A stretch of 20,355 nt of DNA from JBFHER01 sp041584055 (GTDB lineage Bacteria > Bacteroidota > Bacteroidia > Bacteroidales > UBA5342). Below the pieces are notes generated by a model that did not search any database, was not told the DNA's origin, and saw only the letters and a program-made list of their open reading frames with translations. The translations under genes were made by a program, and so were the position numbers. Below are positions 14,091 to 20,355 of this stretch, one piece after another (the first letter of the stretch is position 1; every line of letters begins with the position of its first letter). Location: contig JBFHER010000043.1 of NCBI GenBank assembly GCA_041584055.1, positions 1-20,355 on the forward strand, given 5' to 3'.

Positions 14091-15071
14091 TTAAAATTTG
14101 AACTCACAATTTAAAAAGAACGTAGATCTGAATGCCTGACTATTATCGGCAGGACGCCAGCCTTTAAAGTTTGGGGTGATCTTAATCCCTTTCACAGGGG
14201 CATATTCCACTCCGGCAATAAAATTTTGTCCATCATCAGAATAATTCCAGGCATTTGTATCTCCTTCAATGGTATTTGATGATAACTGATCGTAACGTGC
14301 AAAGACCTTAAATTTATCACAGGGATTTACGGTGGCATATACTGACAAGCCAGTCCATTTTCTGTCAGCGATAAAATCTACATTGTTTTGAATGTTGTAT
14401 TCTGCACCAAGCGAGAATTTTTTCAGAACATAACCGATAAAAGTGGTAATTGAAGATAAAGAATGGTCGGTTGGGCTGATATCATAATATATACGTCCGG
14501 TTAATCCACGCAAGGGATGAAATGTGGCCCCAAGGCCGTATCGAAACACGCTGTCAGATTGTAAATCTTTGTAACCTTCACCATTGGCAATAATACCATC
14601 AAGGCTAAAGATGTCGTTGAATGTATAGGCAATGCTTGCACCCAAATCTGCACTGGAATTAAATTTATATTCATCCTGAAATGATTTTTCCAAATAACGG
14701 TATCCCCAGAAGTCTTCCTGAACTTTAAATTGTGTTGTGGTAATCATTCCAAAATTGACATTCAGATTATTTGTTTTATACTTCACATAAGCGTTTTTAA
14801 CATACGCAGTCATCTTTAGCTTTCCAACACCTGGATTCCCCACATCGAGCGTTACTCCCGTTGAGAAATTCTCGCTTAGCTTTGCGGAATATCCTAAGTA
14901 TGCACGGGTAAGTTCAAAGGCAGAAGAGACGGTTCCATCAGAAACAGTTGAATGATAGTTACTAAATATTTTTAATGATCCCTTTCCGGATGGTTTAAAC
15001 GCTTCACCCTGTGAAAAGCTAAATGCTGAAAAACCAAGCATAGCTATCAATACAATACATAATCTTCTCAT
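14091..15071 (-). CDS. Outer-membrane beta-barrel porin, probably phosphate-selective type
   Basis: A 326-aa protein with a Sec signal (RRLCIVLIAMLGFSAFSFSQ, residues 2-21), alternating amphipathic strands rich in aromatic residues, and a C-terminal Phe (NCEFKF) as expected of barrels inserted by BAM. The ATG at 15071 is preferred over a TTG at 15137, because the TTG lies inside the Pho-box array and would put 22 extra residues before the signal peptide. Being first in the pst operon and under a Pho-box-like promoter, it is probably the outer-membrane entry route for phosphate, comparable in role to OprP/OprO or PhoE. Sequence alone would only give 'porin'; selectivity is inferred from context. 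Confidence 0.8.
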   Translation of the reverse strand: MRRLCIVLIAMLGFSAFSFSQGEAFKPSGKGSLKIFSNYHSTVSDGTVSSAFELTRAYLGYSAKLSENFSTGVTLDVGNPGVGKLKMTAYVKNAYVKYKTNNLNVNFGMITTTQFKVQEDFWGYRYLEKSFQDEYKFNSSADLGASIAYTFNDIFSLDGIIANGEGYKDLQSDSVFRYGLGATFHPLRGLTGRIYYDISPTDHSLSSITTFIGYVLKKFSLGAEYNIQNNVDFIADRKWTGLSVYATVNPCDKFKVFARYDQLSSNTIEGDTNAWNYSDDGQNFIAGVEYAPVKGIKITPNFKGWRPADNSQAFRSTFFLNCEFKF

Positions 15072-15123
15072 GCTGTTTCTTTTTGTTGTTTTAAGTTTTA
15101 ATTGCTGCCACAAAAGAATGGTA

Positions 15124-15167
15124 ATGGCATGACACAACTATTAAATAAATGTTACAAAAAAGTTACA
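15124..15167 (-). promoter_or_regulatory. Candidate Pho box array driving the porin-pst-phoU-phoR operon
   Basis: Read on the minus strand, 11-base units start at 15167, 15156, 15145 and 15134 with TGTAA, TGTAA, TTTAA and TGTCA. The second, TGTAACATTTA, differs by one base from a unit before the PiT gene (TGTCACATTTA). Five bases beyond the last unit is TTCTTTTG (15118-15111), a likely -7 element. The last TGTCA lies at the same distance from the final G of this element (23 bases) as in the PiT promoter. Transcription would start near 15105, 34 bases before the porin ATG. Confidence 0.6.
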
Positions 15168-15381
15168 ATAAATTTTATTACAAATCAACATAGTTTAATG
15201 TTCACTTTATCAGTTAATTAGGTTTTTATGATGAAGTTTGTATAATGAACAAATGAAGAAATAGATCAAGCTGTGTATTATGGTTCTAACTTGATGTATG
15301 GTTGCTTTTATTTAAGGATAAGGGTTTAAGTTAAACATTTGTTTCATGAATTTATGGTATGGTGCTTGATAAATTTCTTTT

Positions 15382-15389
15382 TACCTTGC
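15382..15389 (+). promoter_or_regulatory. Possible -7 element for the 15417 gene
   Basis: TACCTTGC, one base short of the Bacteroidota TAnnTTTG pattern, lies 27 bases before the ATG at 15417. No good -33 element is evident. The rest of the divergent gap (15168-15381) shows no other feature I can support. Confidence 0.3.
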
Positions 15390-15416
15390 GCAAAAATCTA
15401 ACAATAAAAAGGTTCA

Positions 15417-15815
15417 ATGTCAGCTTCAAAAGAAAAAGCGCTGAAGGCATTTCGTGGGAAACATAACTGTTCTCAATCAGTATTGCTTGGTTTTGCAGCG
15501 GAATTGGGTCTTTCCGAGCAAACGGCTTTACGCATTTCATCTGGCTTTGGTGGTGGGATTGCTTTAGGAGGTAACACCTGTGGTGTTATCACAGGAGGGA
15601 TAATGGTGTTGGGATTGGCAGGAAGCGGTGTGGGAACATCTAAAGTTGAAACCTATGATAAATCAAGATTGTTTCAGTCGCGCTTCGAGCAAAAGTTTGG
15701 GTCTCAGATGTGCAAAAAGTTGATAGAAGAACGCTGTGCCTCCGGTGACAAAGGGTTTTGTGATAAGTACGTTGAGGAAGCATGTATAATCGTTGAGGAA
15801 TTATTAAATATTTAG
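15417..15815 (+). CDS. C_GCAxxG_C_C family cysteine-rich protein
   Basis: A 132-aa soluble protein of the C_GCAxxG_C_C family (PF09719), full length for the family. Seen are NCSQSVLLGF (C18), the glycine-rich SSGFGGGIALGGNTCGVITGG (41-61, C55), then MCKKLIEERC (C99, C107) and KGFCDKYVEEAC (C115, C123). The spaced cysteines suggest metal or redox-cofactor binding, but the molecular function is not established. AAAGG five bases before the ATG is a usable ribosome site. It ends 5 bases before the hydrolase gene, whose AGGG ribosome site overlaps this gene's TAG, so the two are probably cotranscribed and coupled. Confidence 0.85.
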   Translation: MSASKEKALKAFRGKHNCSQSVLLGFAAELGLSEQTALRISSGFGGGIALGGNTCGVITGGIMVLGLAGSGVGTSKVETYDKSRLFQSRFEQKFGSQMCKKLIEERCASGDKGFCDKYVEEACIIVEELLNI

Positions 15816-15820
15816 GGTAG

Positions 15821-16579
15821 ATGGTTGAAATATGTGCAATTGCATCCGGGAGCAATGGGAACTGTTATTACGTAGGAAACGAGCAGGATGCAGTCTTGGT
15901 GGATGTGGGTGTCAGTCGTAAACAGGTTCTCATCAGGATGGAACAACGTGGGTTGGATCCCGGAAAGGTAAGGGCAATTTTTATATCACACGAACATGCA
16001 GATCATATGCGGGGCGTAAAGGTGCTTGCCAAAGTACTGAAGGTACCGGTATATATGACTAAATATACATTTGAAAATACCTGGAATCCCAATCGACCTG
16101 GCATGTATATGCTGTTTGAGCCGGATCGAGCTGTAACAGTAAATTCCCTGAAGATTTATCCGTTTCTAAAAAACCATGATGCTGCTGAACCATGCAGCTT
16201 CAGAGTAGAAACACAAAAACGAAGCATTGGTGTGTTTACCGACATTGGAACACCTTGTGATAACCTTATTCATCATTTTAAACAATGCGATGCCATGTTT
16301 CTTGAGTCAAACTATGACGAGAATATGTTGATGAATGGTCCCTATCCCTGGCCTTTAAAGAAAAGAGTTTCATCTGATCTTGGGCATATGTCTAATGAGC
16401 AGGCACTGGACCTGACAATTAATCATGGGACCGAACGCTTGAAATCAATCTTTCTTTCGCACCTTTCGGGAGAAAACAATACGCCGGAATTAGCTTACAG
16501 CATTTTTAAAAAAGTGAAAAATAAGCATCAAATATTCCTGACCTCTCGTCACGAGGCTTCTGAAGTACTGAAAGTGTAA
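15821..16579 (+). CDS. YycJ/WalJ-type metallo-beta-lactamase-fold hydrolase
   Basis: A 252-aa MBL-fold protein. The start VEICAIASGSNGNCYYVG, the metal motif SHEHADH (H57, H59, D61, H62), VFTDIGTP, the stretch LESNYDENMLMNGPYPWPLK, and GHMSNEQA and LSHLSGENNTPELA toward the end match the YycJ family. These are predicted cytosolic two-metal phosphodiesterases or nucleases; in Firmicutes YycJ lies beside the WalRK system and has been linked to DNA mismatch repair. That context is absent here. Substrate is not known. The gene is second in a pair with the cysteine-rich gene upstream. Confidence 0.88.
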   Translation: MVEICAIASGSNGNCYYVGNEQDAVLVDVGVSRKQVLIRMEQRGLDPGKVRAIFISHEHADHMRGVKVLAKVLKVPVYMTKYTFENTWNPNRPGMYMLFEPDRAVTVNSLKIYPFLKNHDAAEPCSFRVETQKRSIGVFTDIGTPCDNLIHHFKQCDAMFLESNYDENMLMNGPYPWPLKKRVSSDLGHMSNEQALDLTINHGTERLKSIFLSHLSGENNTPELAYSIFKKVKNKHQIFLTSRHEASEVLKV

Positions 16580-16615
16580 TTACCTTTATTAAAGAGATGT
16601 GTTTTACGGGGATTG

Positions 16616-16658
16616 AAAAAAAACCAGGCTGAGGTCAGGGGATTGACAACAGCCTGGT
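16616..16658 (-). terminator. Intrinsic terminator facing the minus strand, not next to a gene
   Basis: ACCAGGCTG (16623-16631) and CAGCCTGGT (16650-16658) form a 9-bp stem, and inside it GTCA (16634-16637) pairs with TGAC (16644-16647). On the minus strand the stem runs into eight T (16623-16616). It lies about 230 bases beyond the terminator of the kinase operon, so it may end a separate minus-strand transcript. On the + strand it has no U-tract but could still help end the hydrolase mRNA. Confidence 0.65.
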
Positions 16659-16878
16659 AATGGAAAGCTTTTAACTAATATTTGGAGAAATATTCTGATT
16701 CAAAAATAATATTACACTTTTACATGCACATTTCAAACATATGAAATCCTAATTAAGTTCTGAATGCTGTGGTATGGGCTTGTTCGGATTTGAGTGAAAA
16801 ACTTGTTAGCAACAATATTCGCTAATTGTCTGTTTCTCTGTATTATGTCCTTAATTTTGATCTGGTGAAAATTAGAAT
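16659..16878. other. ORF-free stretch between two minus-strand terminators
   Basis: About 220 AT-rich bases with no gene, tRNA or recognised RNA family. Its position, after one minus-strand terminator and before another, allows a small RNA read on the minus strand, but no clear promoter was found. Confidence 0.3.
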
Positions 16879-16913
16879 AAAAAAAGAAAGCCCCGAGTGG
16901 TGTCAGGGCTTTC
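16879..16913 (-). terminator. Intrinsic terminator of the kinase operon
   Basis: GAAAGCCC (16886-16893) and GGGCTTTC (16906-16913) form a perfect 8-bp stem with a 12-base loop. On the minus strand it is followed by seven T. It starts 9 bases after the TAG of the 16922-18523 gene, so it closes the two-kinase operon. Confidence 0.85.
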
Positions 16914-16921
16914 CCGATTTC

Positions 16922-18523
16922 CTAAAGCAAGGCTTCTGCCTTCGCAGGAACTGTAAATGAAAAACAGCTTCCCTTTCCCTGCTCACTGGTGACGGTCATT
17001 TTTCCCTTGTTTTTCTCCACGAACTCTTTGCACAGGATTAATCCCAGTCCTGTGCCCTCTTCTTTGGCCGTACCATATGTTTTGACTTTTTCAGAAATCT
17101 TGAAAAGCTTGTTCAGCTTCTCGGGAGTCATTCCAATTCCGGTGTCAGTCACCTGAACCGAAACATGCTTTTTGTCCAAAGCCATCTTCACCTTAACCTC
17201 GCCGCCTTCCTGCGTAAATTTCAATGCATTTGAAATTAGATTTCGGATGGTTGTTGATATCATGTTTTTATCGGCATACACATATAAATCTTCCGGGATA
17301 TCAGACGAAAGTTTAATTTTTTTAGACTCTGCGTGATGTTTTTGCAACTCAATGGTGTCTTCTGTGACGTAACCAATGTCAAAAAATTCAGTTTGATGGT
17401 TGATTTGGCCGGTTTGCATTCTGGCCCAATCCAGTAGGTTTTGAAGCAACGAATACGTTTTTTCACTGAGCCCTCTGATGCGATTCAGAAAATTAAGTTT
17501 GCCTTCATTATCCAATTCATCAAAATCTTCAATCAGAATTTCAGAAAATCCGATCAGGGAATTAAAACTTCCTTTGAGATCATGCCCAATAATTGAAAAG
17601 AATTTATCTTTTGTTGCATTGGCATACTCAAGCTCTGCAGTGCGTATCTTGACTTTTTCTTCCAGGGAGGCATTTAGTTTTTCGAGTTCTGCATTTTTGT
17701 CTTTGATTTCACGTTCCTGAAAGAAACTACGTATTGCCTCTTTAATTGTAAGACTAAGATCTTCTTTCTCCCATGGTTTAGCAATGAATCTGTACAGTTT
17801 TGCATTGTTAATTGCGTTGGTGACACCCTCTAAATTGGCATGCCCGGTTAATAATATCTTATGTGTCTCTGGTGATTTTTCATGAATCTTCTTGAGCAGT
17901 TCGTCTCCCTTCATGCCTGGCATCATGTAGTCAGATATAATCACAGGAACTTTTAATCCTTCCGCAATCAAATCATCAAATAATTCAAGTGCTTCCTCAG
18001 GATCTGCAGCTGTTTCAATGATGTATTTCTCACCCCATGAATCTTCCAGCTGATCTTTCAATGCATGAAGAATGATGTCCTCATCATCAACACAAAGGAT
18101 GACCTCCTGTGGTGAGTCAAGCTGGTTTTCAAATTGCTTCATGGCATTGCGAATGGTCGTGATTAATTCGTTCTCACTCCAGGGTTTATTGATGCAGGAA
18201 AATAGATTTGCATTTTTTTGTGCGTTTGCAATTGCTTCTGGTGATGCATGTCCCGTAAGCATGATAGGAATGATTGCAGGAAATGACTTGTGGGCTTTAA
18301 CAAGAAATTCGTCTCCTTTCATGCCGGGCATCAGCCAATCTGAAACCATCACCAGAATATCAACACCATTGTCGTGCATTTCCTGTAATACTTCCAGCGC
18401 CTCTTCAGCATTTTCTGCAGTCTCATATATAAGATTGTTTCCAAAGCTGGATTCAATCTGTTCCTTAAGACTATCAAGGATCATTGGCTCATCATCAATG
18501 CATAGGATTCCTTTCTTTTTCAT
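16922..18523 (-). CDS. Hybrid histidine kinase with two N-terminal receiver domains (REC-REC-HisKA-HATPase)
   Basis: A 533-aa cytosolic signalling protein without membrane segments. REC1 (about 5-128) has D10/D11, phospho-acceptor D62 in SDWLMPGMKGDEFL, T90 and K113. REC2 (about 141-266) has D146/D147, D198 in SDYMMPGMKGDELL, T226 and K249. The two align throughout and share MPGMKGDE and LTGHA, so they look like a tandem duplication. A coiled coil (270-300) leads to the HisKA box IIGHDLKGSFNSLIGFSEIL with H314, then N-box NLISNALKFTQEGG, DTGIGM and EGTGLGLILCKEF. All catalytic residues are present. Its ATG overlaps the stop of the upstream kinase gene (ATGA), so the two are translated together and probably act in one relay: the upstream kinase may phosphorylate one or both receivers. 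The signal is unknown. Confidence 0.93.
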   Translation of the reverse strand: MKKKGILCIDDEPMILDSLKEQIESSFGNNLIYETAENAEEALEVLQEMHDNGVDILVMVSDWLMPGMKGDEFLVKAHKSFPAIIPIMLTGHASPEAIANAQKNANLFSCINKPWSENELITTIRNAMKQFENQLDSPQEVILCVDDEDIILHALKDQLEDSWGEKYIIETAADPEEALELFDDLIAEGLKVPVIISDYMMPGMKGDELLKKIHEKSPETHKILLTGHANLEGVTNAINNAKLYRFIAKPWEKEDLSLTIKEAIRSFFQEREIKDKNAELEKLNASLEEKVKIRTAELEYANATKDKFFSIIGHDLKGSFNSLIGFSEILIEDFDELDNEGKLNFLNRIRGLSEKTYSLLQNLLDWARMQTGQINHQTEFFDIGYVTEDTIELQKHHAESKKIKLSSDIPEDLYVYADKNMISTTIRNLISNALKFTQEGGEVKVKMALDKKHVSVQVTDTGIGMTPEKLNKLFKISEKVKTYGTAKEEGTGLGLILCKEFVEKNKGKMTVTSEQGKGSCFSFTVPAKAEALL

Positions 18524-20340
18524 GATAATATGGGATTAAGTGGCAGGTCAATGGTAAAAGACGTTCCTTCGTTTACAATGCTGTCTAATGTAATGGTGCC
18601 TTTGTGTTTTTCAACAACGCGCTTTACAATGTCCAGCCCAATTCCGGTTCCTTCGCCAGAAACCTTGGTTGTAAAAAGAGGAGCAAATATATTTTCCCTT
18701 ATTTCTTCAGGAATACCACAGCCTGTGTCTGATATTTTAACTGAGATATGACTATTATTTTTTTGTTTAAGTTCAATGGTGAGTGTTCCTTTGCCTTCCA
18801 TGGCTTGAATGGCATTTGTAATTATGTTGTTCCATACTTGACTAAGTTCGTCCGGATAGCATTCTATTTTTGAGATGTTATCAGCATAATTCTTTATCAG
18901 TTCAATGCCGTGTTTTAATCGGTTTTGATTAAGAATTAATACTGTTTCTATGTTTTCTTTTATGTCAGCAATGGACATAGAGTCATCTGCTGTACGATGA
19001 ATGAATTTCTTGAGAGCTAATACCACATTCGATGCCTTATCGGTCGCAACGCCGATATTTTGCGAATTTTTATTCAGTGAAATAAGTAGTTTTGCAGCTC
19101 CAAGTGTTTTTTCAGCATCTATTTTTAAAAGCTCAGGGATGAGCTCATCAATACTATTCTGTAAATTCATGTAAAGAATATGATCTGCAAGATTTCTTGA
19201 ATTAATGATCCCCGCATTTTGAAACTTTTCAATAATTTCTTTTTTGTGAGCCCTTTTTTCTCGTGATGGCAGTTGGATGGTTGAAAAATCAGCTTGCTTG
19301 AGCAGAGAGGTAACAAAAAGGACTTCTTGTGGGGTGAAATTAGAATATAACTGGGGAAGTATCTGATAGATCTGCTCTAAAGAGTGAGAGATGTTAGAGT
19401 TTGATGCATTAATTGCTCCCAGTGGCGTATTAATTTCGTGTGCAACACCAGCAATGAGTTGCCCAAGAGCAGCCATCTTCTCTGTGCTCACCAGTTGAGC
19501 CTGAGTTTCACGCAGATTCTGTAGTGTAACTGTCAGGGCCTTGTTTTTTCGCTCCAGCTGTAGATGTGCTTCCGTTAATTTACGCTCTGATGTCTTTAAG
19601 TCTGTGATGTCCCTTGAGATTCCAAAAGTCCCTACTGTTTCACCTAAATGGTTTTTTAGTGGTTGCTTAGTTGTTAATGCCCATGTGATTGTTCCGTCTG
19701 GCCAAACTTCTTTTTCTTCTTTTGATATTCCTCTTCCTGTTTTTATAATGTTTTGTTCGTCTTTAAATGCCTGGTCGGCATGTTCTACTGCAAAATAATC
19801 GTAGTCCGTCTTGCCGATCAGTTCGCTGGTGCTTGTGACATTAAAGAATTTCGCTTGCTCCATGCTAACCAGCATAAAGCGGCTTTGTAGATCCTTAAAG
19901 TAAATGTTTACTGGCATGTGGTTTATAATGGTGTCCAGTAAAAACTGCTTTTCCTTTATTTCTTCCTGTAAGGTCTTGAATTCTGTAATATTGTCAATTT
20001 GTTTTACGAAGTATTCCTCATTACTTGCTTCATCAATAATGCGAATTGCATTGATGGCAACACTGAGGGTTGCTCCATTTTTTGTTTTTCTAACCGTATT
20101 ATATTGTATGTTGTCAAGTTTCTGTGTGCGGAGGATATTAATTTTTTCGGTTTCTATATTTTTTGCTTCATCTGGAATTACGATGGATGCCTTGTTCTTT
20201 AATAATTCACCTTTCGTGTAACCCATGAGTGCACAATAATAAGGATTTACCAGGACGTATCCGCCCGTAGCGTTTACCAAGGCACTGGCAACATTTGAAA
20301 AATGAAATGATTGCCTGAAAAGTTTACAATTAAGAAACAT
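18520..20340 (-). CDS. PAS-PAS sensor histidine kinase (possibly 5' truncated by window)
   Basis: A 606-aa kinase without membrane segments in the visible part. PAS1 (about 8-120) contains NPYYCALMGYTKGELL; PAS2 (about 132-250) contains NIYFKDLQSRFMLVS and ends GTFGISRDITDLKTSE. A coiled coil (251-285) precedes the H-box EKMAALGQLIAGVAHEINTPLGAI with H301. The ATPase domain has WNNIITNAIQAM (503-514), DTGCGI (538-543) and GTGIGLDIVKRVV (564-576). About 100 residues (roughly 320-420) lie between the H-box helix and the second dimerisation helix, far more than usual, including LPSREKRAHKKEIIEKF. The ATG at 20340 is the first in frame, but the frame stays open to the window edge, so the true start may lie outside. 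It overlaps the downstream double-receiver kinase by 4 bases. Confidence 0.88.
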   Translation of the reverse strand: MFLNCKLFRQSFHFSNVASALVNATGGYVLVNPYYCALMGYTKGELLKNKASIVIPDEAKNIETEKINILRTQKLDNIQYNTVRKTKNGATLSVAINAIRIIDEASNEEYFVKQIDNITEFKTLQEEIKEKQFLLDTIINHMPVNIYFKDLQSRFMLVSMEQAKFFNVTSTSELIGKTDYDYFAVEHADQAFKDEQNIIKTGRGISKEEKEVWPDGTITWALTTKQPLKNHLGETVGTFGISRDITDLKTSERKLTEAHLQLERKNKALTVTLQNLRETQAQLVSTEKMAALGQLIAGVAHEINTPLGAINASNSNISHSLEQIYQILPQLYSNFTPQEVLFVTSLLKQADFSTIQLPSREKRAHKKEIIEKFQNAGIINSRNLADHILYMNLQNSIDELIPELLKIDAEKTLGAAKLLISLNKNSQNIGVATDKASNVVLALKKFIHRTADDSMSIADIKENIETVLILNQNRLKHGIELIKNYADNISKIECYPDELSQVWNNIITNAIQAMEGKGTLTIELKQKNNSHISVKISDTGCGIPEEIRENIFAPLFTTKVSGEGTGIGLDIVKRVVEKHKGTITLDSIVNEGTSFTIDLPLNPILS

Positions 20341-20355
20341 GTGGTCCGTTTTTAA

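Noticed and set aside
15072..15137. TTG start for the porin at 15137
   Set aside because: It falls inside the Pho-box repeats and upstream of the likely transcription start, and would put 22 residues before a proper signal peptide.
15572..15587. 16-base string identical to one in the metY leader (4707-4722)
   Set aside because: TAACACCTGTGGTGTT occurs in both places, but here it encodes conserved residues around C55 of the cysteine-rich protein. One such match in 20 kb of AT-rich DNA can be chance, and no wider similarity surrounds it.
18072..18539. 155-aa + strand ORF opposite the receiver domains
   Set aside because: Ser-rich antisense shadow of the duplicated receivers; no ribosome site or recognisable domain.

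Overview
The window reads as chromosomal DNA of a Bacteroidota member, probably class Bacteroidia (Marinilabiliales-like; the rank below phylum is a guess). The DNA is AT-rich. Several starts lack a clear Shine-Dalgarno and sit in A-rich leaders, and some upstream regions carry TAnnTTTG-like -7 elements. The gene content also fits: a PiT transporter with a C-terminal PhoU-like domain, a porin-led pst operon, and an acetyl-type MetA paired with MetY. No rRNA, tRNA, CRISPR array or intact mobile element was seen.

Region 1 (1-1725, + strand) is the 3' part of a thioredoxin-fold/six-hairpin-glycosidase-like protein (YyaL/SPATA20 family) cut by the window edge. Region 2 (1739-4866, - strand) is a methionine operon read right to left: a leader with a candidate Met-rich leader peptide and hairpins, metY (O-acetylhomoserine sulfhydrylase), a 14-bp hairpin, metA with the acetyl-CoA-type Glu111, and a UreH/NiCoT-like membrane transporter starting 1 base after metA. 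MetA makes O-acetylhomoserine and MetY converts it to homocysteine. The transporter may supply or export a metal or sulfur compound, but its substrate is unknown. Region 3 (about 4870-5370) has no convincing gene.

Region 4 (5369-15167) is a phosphate island. The PiT-PhoU fusion transporter lies on the + strand and converges on a - strand operon: porin, pstS, pstC, pstA, pstB, phoU, phoR. Both transcription units are preceded by matching arrays of 11-bp TG-starting repeats at the same distance from a TTTTG element. These are candidate Pho boxes of this lineage. The partner response regulator PhoB is not in the window.

Region 5 (15417-16579, + strand) is a two-gene unit: a C_GCAxxG_C_C family cysteine protein and a YycJ/WalJ-type metallo-beta-lactamase-fold hydrolase. 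Region 6 (16580-16921) holds two terminators facing the - strand, with an ORF-free stretch between them. Region 7 (16922 to the window end, - strand) is a signalling pair joined by an ATGA overlap: a PAS-PAS histidine kinase and a kinase with two duplicated N-terminal receiver domains.

The most interesting signals are regulatory: the Met-rich leader peptide with its hairpins before metY, and the phased 11-bp repeats shared by the two phosphate promoters.
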